From the NCBI GenBank assembly GCA_947632745.1, contig CANRQH010000004.1, forward strand, positions 1-31,729: a DNA stretch of 31,729 nucleotides. The letters run 5' to 3'. The first letter of the stretch is position 1; each line of letters begins with the position of its first letter. This document shows positions 15,381 to 22,814 of the stretch, one piece after another. The notes under the pieces are model-generated. The model was given only the letters and a program-made list of their open reading frames with translations, was not told the DNA's origin and did not search any database. The position numbers were made by a program, and so were the translations under genes. The stretch is from an uncultured Clostridia bacterium (GTDB taxonomy: Bacteria > Bacillota > Clostridia > TANB77 > CAG-508).

Positions 15381-15564
15381 ATGATAATTGATTTTTTCAC
15401 AAGAAAAGAAATAAAAGACGATGGCAGATGTGATAATTGTAAATATAATGTTCGGATATAAGATAGAAAATCCTAATATTATATGGTGCGATAAATATAT
15501 AAATTATAGATACAAAATGAGCTGCAACTGTAATTATTATAAATTTAGGTTAGGAGGTGATTAA
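15381..15564 (+). CDS. 60-residue zinc-binding mini-protein, needs +1 shift at a CGG codon
   Basis: The zero frame from 15381 stops after 26 residues at GTT CGG ATA TAA (CGG at 15453-15455). Skipping the C gives Gly25 and a coherent second half with WC at 35-36 and CNC at 48-50, which complement CDNC at 17-20. The shifted frame runs exactly to TAA at 15562-15564. That TAA abuts the next gene's start, whose GGAGGTGA lies inside this end. Such exact packing supports the shifted reading. Confidence 0.7.
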
Positions 15565-16294
15565 GTGAAATATGTAGCAAGTGTTAGTTTTGGTAAAGAC
15601 AGTCTGGCTATGTTGTTATTACTTATAGAAAAAAAGTACAAATTAGATGAAGTAATATTCTACGATACAGGAATGGAATTTAAAGCAATATATAACACAA
15701 GAGATAAAATAAAAGAATTATTGAATAGTTTAAAAATAAAATATACTGAATTAAAGCCAAAAGAACCTTTTTTGTATAAGATGAGATTGAAAGAAGTACA
15801 TAAAAGAGATGGCACAATTCAAAATGGATATGGTCTATGCGGTGGCAAATGCAGGTGGGGAACATCAGAAAAAAATAATACTATATCTAAATATTTAAAA
15901 TCACATTATGGACAAGATTATAGGGAGTACATAGGAATTGCGGCTGATGAGACCAAGAGAATTGAAAAGGAAAGAACCATACATAAATTATTACCTTTAT
16001 TAGACTGGCGGAATGACCGAAAAAGACTGTTTGAATTATTGCTATAACCAAGGTTTTGAATGGAAAGAAAATGGAATAAGGTTATACGATATTTTAGATC
16101 GAGTTTCTTGTTGGTGTTGTACGAATAAAAATAAGAAAGAACTAAATAATTATAAAAAATATTTACCAGAATACTTTGAAAAACTTTATACGCTAACTTA
16201 CACAATATGGCTTTATGCTAATAGCGATGCATTAACAATTTCAACAAGTAAATTTTTAAGAGAGCTAGAAAAAATAAAGAAAGAGGAGGGATAA
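15565..16294 (+). CDS. PAPS-reductase-like PP-loop enzyme, needs +1 shift at a CGG codon
   Basis: A 242-residue protein starting with GTG at 15565 just after GGAGGTGA. The PP-loop ATP-pyrophosphatase signature SFGKDS lies at 8-13, then DTGMEF at about 36-41 and LCGGKCRWG at about 92-100. The zero frame reads GAC TGG CGG and leaves the family pattern. Skipping C16009 gives DWGMTEKDCLNYCYNQGFEW, the block expected in phage PAPS-reductase/DndC-like proteins, then CWCCTNKNK. The second half (G149 onward) carries the second Cys cluster. Such phage enzymes may act in sulfur transfer or DNA/tRNA modification; the substrate is not known. Confidence 0.85.
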
Positions 16295-16298
16295 TCTT

Positions 16299-16490
16299 AT
16301 GAAAATATTAAAAAAGTTTCTTATGGGAATAGGCTTATTGTTTTTTGTAAATAGCATAGTTAACCTTATTATGTGTTTCTTCGTAAAATGGGGAATAAGT
16401 ATAGATAGTATATTTTTACTATATTTTTTAAGCGGTTGCTCCTGTGGATATATTTTAAATAAATTGTATGAAAAGGAGAAGGATGAATAA
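16299..16490 (+). CDS. Two-helix membrane protein
   Basis: A 63-residue protein with hydrophobic segments about 8-29 (MGIGLLFFVNSIVNLIMCFF) and 37-53, and a charged end (KEKDE). The stop overlaps the next ATG (TAATGG). Function unknown. Confidence 0.55.
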   Translation: MKILKKFLMGIGLLFFVNSIVNLIMCFFVKWGISIDSIFLLYFLSGCSCGYILNKLYEKEKDE

Positions 16491-16801
16491 TGGAGAGCAG
16501 AGTTGAAAGAAAAAGCATTTTATCGGGTATAGATACAATAATAAACATTTTACAGGATATAAAAAAAAGCGGAGATGCCGACAAATACAGAATGGTTGCA
16601 GAAATAACACCTTTTTATATGGAAGATCATACAAAAGGACCTTTAATAATGAAATCTAAAATTGGAAGTAAGTTAAAAATCATAATAACAGAAGGGGAAA
16701 CAGCAAATATAACAAGATCATATATTAATGAAAACATATACAGAGATGAAGAATGCGATGCATATAATATAGGCAATGCTGGATGTTCAAATTATTTATA
16801 A
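16490..16801 (+). CDS. Hypothetical protein
   Basis: A 103-residue protein coupled to the upstream membrane protein. A beta-rich middle (LKIIITEGETANITRSYI) is followed by a Cys-containing end (ECDAYNIGNAGC). No family is recognised. Confidence 0.5.
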   Translation: MESRVERKSILSGIDTIINILQDIKKSGDADKYRMVAEITPFYMEDHTKGPLIMKSKIGSKLKIIITEGETANITRSYINENIYRDEECDAYNIGNAGCSNYL

Positions 16802-16816
16802 AAAGGAGGATAAAAT

Positions 16817-17116
16817 ATGAAATGTACAGGTGATGAATGGGATCATTGCAGAGTAGAAAAAATGGGATGCTATGGTTGTTATTATAATGAAAATGATATT
16901 AAAACATCAAAGAAATGGTTATCGGCATTAGAAGTGAATAGCGAATTTGAGGCAAGCTCAAAAGAATATATTTTGTCATATATAGAACAATTAGAAAAGG
17001 AAAATAAAGAACTAAAAAAGAATCAAAAAGAAAAAGCTGTTGAAGATAACGAATTAAAAAAAATCCTAGAAAGCAAAAATAAAATTAAAGTATTAAATTT
17101 CAAAGGAGAAAATTAA
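16817..17116 (+). CDS. Cys-rich and coiled-coil small protein
   Basis: A 99-residue protein. The N-terminus has C3, C11 and a CYGCYY cluster (about 18-23), suggesting metal binding. The rest is a coiled coil (about 55-90). AAAGGAGG lies upstream. No family is recognised. Confidence 0.5.
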   Translation: MKCTGDEWDHCRVEKMGCYGCYYNENDIKTSKKWLSALEVNSEFEASSKEYILSYIEQLEKENKELKKNQKEKAVEDNELKKILESKNKIKVLNFKGEN

Positions 17117-17311
17117 ATGGAAGAAATAAAAGTAAGAGCTTATAATATACAACACTTAAAAAGACAAATAATTGGAAGAAGAGATACAACTATTTTCATA
17201 TCGCATACTTGTTCGGAGCAAATCAGAAAAATGGACTACAATGATTATTTAGAACTAGAAGAAAATTTGAAAATTAGAAATATAAAACTACAGGAGGATA
17301 ATAGAGTATGA
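17117..17311 (+). CDS. Hypothetical 64-residue protein
   Basis: It follows the previous stop directly, and its own stop overlaps the next start by 4 bp (ATGA-type coupling). Basic at the start, with HTCSEQIRKMDYNDYLELEENLK at the end. Function unknown. Confidence 0.45.
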   Translation: MEEIKVRAYNIQHLKRQIIGRRDTTIFISHTCSEQIRKMDYNDYLELEENLKIRNIKLQEDNRV

Positions 17312-17502
17312 TTTTTAATAAAAAGTACAAAGAAAAGTACAATAAATTAAAAGAGGAAATAGAAAAACTTGATGATAGTTTATATTGCCAAATACAATTA
17401 TACGATAATAGAGCAGATACAAAATACCACAGGGGAATAAAAGATGCATTAATTAGTGTAAGAAGAACACTAACTGAAATTTTAAGAAAGGTGGGAAAAT
17501 AA
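17308..17502 (+). CDS. Hypothetical helical 64-residue protein
   Basis: A basic, helical protein (YKEKYNKLKEEIEKL), followed by YHRGIKDALISVRRTLTEIL, a frequent ending in small phage coiled-coil proteins. Coupled to its neighbours. Function unknown. Confidence 0.45.
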   Translation: MIFNKKYKEKYNKLKEEIEKLDDSLYCQIQLYDNRADTKYHRGIKDALISVRRTLTEILRKVGK

Positions 17503-17505
17503 ATA

Positions 17506-17700
17506 ATGGATATTGAAGATATGAAAAAATTAAAAGGGTATTTTCAAAAAGCGGGTACAATACTAGGAGACATGATTAAACTAAAAGAAAAGCTAAGTCA
17601 AACAGAAGATGAAAAAGAATTAGAAAAAATACAAAATAAACTTGAAGAAAAACTTGGAAATTTTATGGTACAGATGCTTAAAATTCAACAAATACAATAA
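17506..17700 (+). CDS. Hypothetical helical 64-residue protein
   Basis: A charged protein with a coiled-coil middle (LKEKLSQTEDEKELEKIQNK). It starts 3 nt after the preceding stop. No family is recognised. Confidence 0.45.
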   Translation: MDIEDMKKLKGYFQKAGTILGDMIKLKEKLSQTEDEKELEKIQNKLEEKLGNFMVQMLKIQQIQ

Positions 17701-17718
17701 AAAAATAGGAGTTTGTTA

Positions 17719-17902
17719 GTGAAAGTAAAAAATATTGTAACGATGGATGAGGAATTAACTTTCCTGGATGCAGAAATATTAAATTGCAAAAATAAAAGAG
17801 AACTAGATAAGGCCATAAGAAATAATAAAATACTTATGGTTATGGACAAACGGAGAAATATACAATTTGAATTCGACATACATTATATTTTATCAATTAT
17901 AA
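17719..17902 (+). CDS. Small protein, probably shifted +1 at a CGG codon
   Basis: GTG at 17719 is chosen because AGGAG lies 7 nt upstream. The zero frame passes through CGG AGA at 17851 and ends as 65 residues at 17916, running through the next gene's ribosome-binding site. Skipping the C gives Gly45 and GEIYNLNSTYIIFYQL, ending at TAA 17902, just upstream of that site. This is a better junction and a more natural sequence, for 60 residues in total. Unlike the other six sites, the zero frame is also open, so this one is less certain. Confidence 0.5.
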
Positions 17903-17916
17903 GGAGTAAACATTGA

Positions 17917-18375
17917 ATGAAAATATTTAGATTTATGAGTAAAAAGGAATTTGAAAAATACAAAAATGGAGAAACATTAAAGAACAATACAATACATAAG
18001 GGAAAAACAAATTCAATAGGATTTTGTTTCCTGGATGCTGAAGAATATACACCGGAGAAAGCATTACATTTTTTAAGTGGAATAGTTACTTTTGATATAT
18101 GTACAGTATTTGAAACGGAAAAGAAACTGAATAAAACTTATGGAGTATATGCAAAGCCAATAAAAAGTACAGGCAACCCTTTTGAAGATTTATTGAATAT
18201 ATTTGCTGGATATATGGATAATTTTACAGCAAATGAATATTGCACAACTAAATACAGCAATAAAGATTTTAAGCTGTTAAAGTACAGCGAAAATATATGG
18301 GAACAATGGGAGCCAAAAGAAGAACAATCGAAAATTAAATGGAGAGAAGGTGTTCTAAATGAAAAAGAAGCGTGA
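17917..18375 (+). CDS. Conserved phage protein of unknown function
   Basis: A 152-residue protein starting MKIFRFMSKKEFEKYKNGE, with SIGFCFLDAEEYTPEKALHFLSGIV at about 31-55. I recall similar proteins in other Clostridia phages. The opening (F-R-F-MS-x-x-E) resembles small ADP-ribosyltransferase-like folds, but no catalytic motif can be confirmed. It overlaps the next gene by 17 bp. Confidence 0.55.
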   Translation: MKIFRFMSKKEFEKYKNGETLKNNTIHKGKTNSIGFCFLDAEEYTPEKALHFLSGIVTFDICTVFETEKKLNKTYGVYAKPIKSTGNPFEDLLNIFAGYMDNFTANEYCTTKYSNKDFKLLKYSENIWEQWEPKEEQSKIKWREGVLNEKEA

Positions 18376-18703
18376 AGAAAAACCCGAAAAAGAAATAGTT
18401 AACGAGCCAAAAGCAGTAGATCCTAAATTAACATGGGTACACATTATAGTTTCATTAGGAAAGCCATTATGGGATGCAGACTCAAGAAAATGGAGAGTTC
18501 TTAATGGATACCAGTCAATATTAGGAAATCAGCAGAACCAAATGTTTTTTGAAGTAACATTTACAGATACGCCATATTGGGAAAACTTTATGGAAAAAAA
18601 CTTATATTTTAATATTCCTACAGAAAAGGAGAATATAAAAGATGATGGAAATAAAGGAAGCGATGAAAAAGGCAAACGAACTAAAACAGAAAATGAAAAA
18701 TAA
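18359..18703 (+). CDS. Hypothetical protein
   Basis: A 114-residue protein with a basic tail at both ends and a compact middle (about 22-86): WVHIIVSLGKPLWDADSRKWRVL, QMFFEVTFTDTPYWENF. It overlaps the next small gene by 62 bp, unusually long for this operon. No family is recognised. Confidence 0.5.
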   Translation: MKKKREEKPEKEIVNEPKAVDPKLTWVHIIVSLGKPLWDADSRKWRVLNGYQSILGNQQNQMFFEVTFTDTPYWENFMEKNLYFNIPTEKENIKDDGNKGSDEKGKRTKTENEK

Positions 18704-18800
18704 ACAATATATCCAAGTAAGAAAAGATAGTACAGATAGTTATGGATATATAGAAGCAATAGATACATTAGTAAAGGAATTGAAAATGTATCAAAGATAA
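18642..18800 (+). CDS. 52-residue hypothetical protein
   Basis: ATGATG at 18642 follows AAAGGAG inside the upstream gene. It encodes a charged helical start, then YGYIEAIDTLVKELKMYQR. It is the last gene of the early operon before a 90-bp gap. That gap holds an imperfect inverted repeat (TAGGAAAAATTG 18803-18814 / CAATTTCCTA 18866-18875). Function unknown. Confidence 0.5.
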   Translation: MMEIKEAMKKANELKQKMKNKQYIQVRKDSTDSYGYIEAIDTLVKELKMYQR

Positions 18801-18893
18801 AATAGGAAAAATTGTATTATAGATCAAGAATCGTAAAACTAAAATGTACCAAAGTATAGAGCTTGCAATTTCCTAAAAAGGAGAGGATTTTGT

Positions 18894-19484
18894 ATGGAAA
18901 AATTAGAAATATCTGAAAAAGATAGCAAAATGCTAGAGTTTATGGAAAAAATGGTCGCCGAAGGTGTGGCCAGAGGAATAAAACAAGGGATTGAGCAAGC
19001 TAAGAATGAAGAACGATTAAGAGAAAGATTAACTTACGATATAAAGTTAAAAAATACAAGATTATTACTAAAGAATTATAGAAAATTTGTTAGTTTCTGC
19101 AAACAGGCTACTGTAAGCGAAAAGGAACTAGAAACCGCAACAGTAGACGAAATACTAGATAAATTATATTGCGAGGCATACGATGAAGTGACAGTAGTAC
19201 AGTCTATTTTAGCATCTAAAAAAAGAACTGAAATAATAATGACTCATATTGAAAAAATTAAAAATTTTTATATTTTTGATGCAGATAGTAGTAAAAATGA
19301 CGAGAAACGCAGACGAGCACACATTTTAGACGACTTATACATAAAAGGTAAAAAACAACCTCGTGTGTCCGAAATTGCAAAAAGATATCACATAAGTGAA
19401 AGACAAGTAAATCGAGATAAAAATGCTGCAATAGAAGAGATTGCAATTTTAATGTTTGGAATAGATGGAATAAGAAAAATGTAA
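18894..19484 (+). CDS. ArpU/RinA-like late transcription regulator
   Basis: A 196-residue protein. The N-terminal two thirds is helical and charged. Residues about 140-196 hold a sigma-like helix-turn-helix (RRRAHILDDLYI, then VSEIAKRYHISERQVNRDKNAAIEEI). Regulators of this size directly upstream of terminase operons activate late genes in Gram-positive phages (RinA, ArpU, LtrC families). It is placed just before the strong late promoter at 19508, which carries two TGTCC repeats. Confidence 0.75.
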   Translation: MEKLEISEKDSKMLEFMEKMVAEGVARGIKQGIEQAKNEERLRERLTYDIKLKNTRLLLKNYRKFVSFCKQATVSEKELETATVDEILDKLYCEAYDEVTVVQSILASKKRTEIIMTHIEKIKNFYIFDADSSKNDEKRRRAHILDDLYIKGKKQPRVSEIAKRYHISERQVNRDKNAAIEEIAILMFGIDGIRKM

Positions 19485-19491
19485 AAAATCA

Positions 19492-19548
19492 TGTCCGAAA
19501 GTTGTCCTTGACACGGCATAATCAATAATCTATAATGATAGTGTGAAA
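19492..19548 (+). promoter_or_regulatory. Late operon promoter with activator and operator-like sites
   Basis: TTGACA (19508-19513), a 17-bp spacer and TATAAT (19531-19536) form a consensus promoter. Two TGTCC copies (19492-19496, 19503-19507) are 11 bp apart, with the second abutting the -35, a plausible activator site. GTGTG-A6 (19541-19551) starts four bases after the -10, exactly as GTGTG does at the early promoter, so the repressor may also act here. Confidence 0.8.
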
Positions 19549-19579
19549 AAATATAAATTACAAAATATTCAATCCCCTA

Positions 19580-19605
19580 AAGACCTGCAGAAGGTCTTTT
19601 TTATT
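19580..19605 (+). terminator. Terminator in the late leader (possible attenuator)
   Basis: AAGACCT-GCAGA-AGGTCTT is a perfect 7-bp stem followed by TTTTTTATTTT. It lies about 40 nt after the expected start of the late transcript and 20 nt before the first late gene. Unless antitermination or read-through occurs, it would stop the late operon. Confidence 0.75.
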
Positions 19606-19621
19606 TTGGGAAAGGAGTTTA

Positions 19622-20456
19622 ATGAAACAATTTAAGAGCTTCTATAAGGAAGTAGGCGGAAACGAAGGCAGTAAATGCAGATATCCAATTAGAATGGATA
19701 CATACGGATGTCGGTTGCAGCCATGATTGCAAATATTGCTACGCTAAATCCCTATTGAGTTTTAGAGGCTTATGGAACCCGCAAAATCCAAGTATTGCTA
19801 ATATTGAAAAACTAAAAAGGAAAATAAACAAATTACCAAAAGGAACAATAGTAAGACTTGGAGGAATGACTGATTGTTTCCAACCAATAGAACTGTATAA
19901 TCGAGTAACTTATAAGATTATAAAATACCTTAATAAAAGAAAAATAGGGTATTTAATAGTTACTAAATCAGATATTGTTGCAAACGATGAGTATTTGAAA
20001 ATCTATGATAAGGATCTGGCACATTTTCAAATAACGATTACTACTACTAATGATAGTAAGTCGTTAGAATACGAAAAGGCAGTAGTTCCAAGCAAAAGAA
20101 TAAAGGCAATTGAAAAACTATATAGCAACGGATTTGATGTTCAAGTTAGATTAAGCCCTTTTATTTACGAATATATAGATTTTGAAATACTTAATAACAT
20201 AAAGTGCAATAAAATACTGGTTGAATTTCTTAGAGTGAATCATTGGATTAAGCAATGGTTTGATATAGATTATTCAAATTATACAGTAAAGCATTCCGGG
20301 TATGAGCATTTGCCTTTAAGCATTAAAAAAGAATATCTGCAGAAAATCACAGGCTTTGAAAAAATAAGCGTATGCGAAGATGTAGATGAACATTTTAATT
20401 ATTGGAAAAGCAGCGTTAATTACAATAAAGATGATTGCTGCAATTTAGGAGGTTGA
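19622..20456 (+). CDS. Radical SAM protein, spore-photoproduct-lyase-like, needs +1 shift at a CGG codon
   Basis: A 277-residue protein from ATG 19622 (AAAGGAG upstream). The zero frame stops after 34 residues at TGT CGG TTG CAG CCA TGA (CGG at 19712-19714). Skipping the C gives Gly31, followed immediately by CSHDCKYC, the CxxxCxxC cluster motif of radical SAM enzymes (residues 32-39). IVRLGGMTDCFQP, YLIVTKSD and HFQITITTTND follow, as in SPL-like phage radical SAM proteins. Without the shift there is no iron-sulfur cluster site. It is the first gene of the late operon and of a four-gene cassette, so modification of a nucleic acid is more likely than spore DNA repair. Confidence 0.85.
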
Positions 20457-20458
20457 AT

Positions 20459-21001
20459 ATGAAAATTGAAAAAGTAAATATTGATAGCATTAAGGTTTAT
20501 CCTAATAATGCTAAAATTCACACAGCAGAACAAATTGAAGAAATTAAAAAATCAATACAAGAGTTCGGTAATAACGATCCTATTGCCATTGATGAAAAAG
20601 GTTTTATCATTGAGGGTGAGGGAAGATATTTAGCACAGAAAGATATGGGCATAAAGGAAATAGAAGTAATAAAACTAACCCATTTATCTGAAGAACAAAA
20701 AGTTGCATATATGCTAGTACATAATAAACTAACTATGAATACTGGATTTGATATTGATTTATTGGAAGAGGAGCTTTCAAAAATATCTAACATAGATATG
20801 AAAGAATTTGAATTTGACATAAAAAAATTGGAAGAAGAACTTGAAAATGAAGAAAAAGAAGCAAATATATCAACAGAAAGTAGCTTTAATTATAAAGAGC
20901 AATATGGAGTTATCGTTATATGCAAAGATGAAGCAGACCAGGAAAAAGTATATAATGAGTTACAAGAAAAAGGCTACGAGTGCAAGGTGGTGACAACATA
21001 A
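20459..21001 (+). CDS. ParB/Srx-fold protein
   Basis: A 180-residue protein. The N-terminal ParB-like domain (about 1-85) shows VNIDSIKVYPNNAKIHTAEQI, FGNNDPIAIDEKGFIIEGEGR and AQKDMGIKEIEVI. An acidic helical segment (about 115-140) and a small alpha/beta end (YGVIVICKDEADQEKVYNEL) follow. The GEGR variant of the ParB GxxR motif is kept, consistent with nucleotide use. In phages such domains are linked to DNA methylases or other modification enzymes; here the partner is the following ATPase/GNAT gene. It starts 2 nt after the radical SAM stop. Confidence 0.8.
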   Translation: MKIEKVNIDSIKVYPNNAKIHTAEQIEEIKKSIQEFGNNDPIAIDEKGFIIEGEGRYLAQKDMGIKEIEVIKLTHLSEEQKVAYMLVHNKLTMNTGFDIDLLEEELSKISNIDMKEFEFDIKKLEEELENEEKEANISTESSFNYKEQYGVIVICKDEADQEKVYNELQEKGYECKVVTT

Positions 21002-21002
21002 A

Positions 21003-22157
21003 ATGGGAGATCTAACAAAAATAGAAATTCATAATCGAGTTCAAGACTTTAATAGTTACAGAGCAGCAAGAGTAAAGTCATTATTCAATGCGGAAAGCGG
21101 ATGCAATTTTGATTTGGAAGCAGAAATTGATATCTCTGGAGACTGGCAAATAGGAGTTGTAGTAGGACCATCTGGAAGCGGAAAATCAAGTATTGGTAAA
21201 GTTATATTTGGCGAAAACCTTATTCACGATTACACAAAAGGTTGGGCCGATGACAAGCCAATAATTGATGAAATAGCACCAAATGGAGACTTTAATGAAG
21301 TTACTGGAGCTCTTGCAAATGTCGGACTAGGAGATGTGCCTGCGTGGTTGAGACCATTTAGAGTATTATCTAATGGTGAGCAATTTAGAGCAGGACTTGC
21401 CAGGTTAATTTGTGAAAAGCCTAAAAAGGTTGTAGTAGATGAATTTACATCAGTAATTGATAGACAAATAGCAAGAATTGGATCGCAAGCATTTCAAAAA
21501 GCGTGGAGAAGAACAAATCCAGGCGGAAAGGTGGTGTTATTAACCCCACACTACGATATATTGGACTGGGTAAAACCGGACTGGGTATTTGATACAAAAA
21601 CAAAAATATTTGAGCGTGGGTTACCCAGGCAAAGACCAAAAATTGACCTCCAAGTTTTCAAGGTCAACCAAAGTTACTGGAAGTATTTTAAGCCACATTA
21701 TTATTTGAATTTACCTATGCCACCTTGTGCGGAATATTTTATTGGAGTTGTAGATGGAGAACTAGCTTGTCATGTAGCAGTTGCTCCATTTTTTACATCT
21801 AATGGGTATAGGGCCACAAGGTTAGTTACTATGCCAGAGTGGCAGGGTGCAGGCGTAGGAGTAAGATTTTTAGAGTGGGTTGCTCAATATCATTTAGAGG
21901 GAAATGGAAGATGTAATAAAAAATATCCTACATACTTTCATACATCGCATCCTCAATTATGTATGGCCTTAAGAAAAAGTAAAAAATGGGTACAAACAAG
22001 TGCAAACCTGTATGGCGGAAATAAAACAAAAAGTTCAAAATCTATTATGAAATCTAGAATAAAACATAATGGAGAAATGACTGGTTGTGGTTCCGGATAC
22101 GGAGGACATTTTAGAGCAGTCCAAGGGTTTAAGTATATAGGAGGTCAGCAATTATGA
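21003..22157 (+). CDS. ABC-type ATPase fused to a GNAT (Mom-like) domain
   Basis: A 384-residue protein. Residues about 40-210 form an ABC ATPase: Walker A GPSGSGKSS (about 56-64), signature LSNGEQ (about 121-126), Walker B KVVVDEFTS (about 141-149) and a His switch in LTPHYD. Residues about 240-380 look like a GNAT acyltransferase: VDGELACHVAVAP, TRLVTMPEWQGAGVGVRFLEW, where the Q-x-x-G-x-G/A is the acyl-CoA loop. Mu Mom is a GNAT-fold DNA-modifying enzyme, so the layout suggests an ATP-powered base-modifying enzyme. That role is inferred. It overlaps the formyltransferase by 4 bp. Confidence 0.75.
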   Translation: MGDLTKIEIHNRVQDFNSYRAARVKSLFNAESGCNFDLEAEIDISGDWQIGVVVGPSGSGKSSIGKVIFGENLIHDYTKGWADDKPIIDEIAPNGDFNEVTGALANVGLGDVPAWLRPFRVLSNGEQFRAGLARLICEKPKKVVVDEFTSVIDRQIARIGSQAFQKAWRRTNPGGKVVLLTPHYDILDWVKPDWVFDTKTKIFERGLPRQRPKIDLQVFKVNQSYWKYFKPHYYLNLPMPPCAEYFIGVVDGELACHVAVAPFFTSNGYRATRLVTMPEWQGAGVGVRFLEWVAQYHLEGNGRCNKKYPTYFHTSHPQLCMALRKSKKWVQTSANLYGGNKTKSSKSIMKSRIKHNGEMTGCGSGYGGHFRAVQGFKYIGGQQL

Positions 22158-22792
22158 ATATATTTATATGCGGTCAAAAGAGCTTTGGAAAAGAAGTATT
22201 AAAGGCTTTATACGAAAGAGGACATAATATTGTAGGAGTTGCACCACCTCCACAAGAAAAATATTACGATAAAATGCAAGGATATGCGATAAAATTAGGA
22301 ATTCCTGTTATTAGTGATTGTGATAAGTTAGTGTCTCGAGATATACCAGAAAATACAGAATTAGTAATTGCAGCACATTCACATTGGTATATTTCTACAA
22401 AGATAAGGGAAAAAGCAAAATACGGAGCAATAGGTTTCCACCCATCACTACTTCCAAGGCATCGTGGCCAGGACGCAGTTAGGTGGACAGTTGCTATGCA
22501 AGATGCAATTACCGGAGCAACTGTTTTCTGGTTAGATGATAGTGTAGATGGAGGAGATATATTCCTACAAAGAACACTATTTGTCGATAAAAGTTGGAAT
22601 TATCACGACTTATGGAGAACGATATTTCCAATAGGAGTAGAAATGATTTGTGAAGCAGTAGATTTAATAGAAGAAGGCAATACTGTAAAGATTCCACAAG
22701 AAGAAAAATATGCTACTTGGGAGCCATCTTATACAAGTACAAGGCTAAAAAGAAACGAATTACTACAAATCGGTAATGGAATAAATATTTAA
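22154..22792 (+). CDS. Formyltransferase-fold enzyme
   Basis: A 212-residue protein matching the formyl transferase N-terminal domain of Fmt/PurN-like enzymes. It has a Rossmann start MNIFICGQKSFG, then GFHPSLLPRHRGQDAVRW (about 96-113) with the Asn-His-Asp-type active-site region reading F-H-P-S, and DDSVDGGDIFLQ (about 127-138). Fmt C-terminal tRNA-binding sequence is absent, so it is not a normal initiator-tRNA enzyme. It is coupled to the ATPase/GNAT gene, suggesting transfer of a one-carbon group to a modified base or nucleotide. Confidence 0.8.
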   Translation: MNIFICGQKSFGKEVLKALYERGHNIVGVAPPPQEKYYDKMQGYAIKLGIPVISDCDKLVSRDIPENTELVIAAHSHWYISTKIREKAKYGAIGFHPSLLPRHRGQDAVRWTVAMQDAITGATVFWLDDSVDGGDIFLQRTLFVDKSWNYHDLWRTIFPIGVEMICEAVDLIEEGNTVKIPQEEKYATWEPSYTSTRLKRNELLQIGNGINI

Positions 22793-22814
22793 GAAGGTAG
22801 GTGGGTGATATGAT

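Noticed and set aside
17713..17716. TTG at 17713 as start of the small early gene
   Set aside because: It lies 1 nt from the AGGAG; the GTG at 17719 has normal spacing.
18803..18875. Inverted repeat TAGGAAAAATTG/CAATTTCCTA before the late regulator gene
   Set aside because: Stem is imperfect with a two-base bulge and a loop of about 50 nt, and no T-run follows. It is too weak to call a regulatory element.
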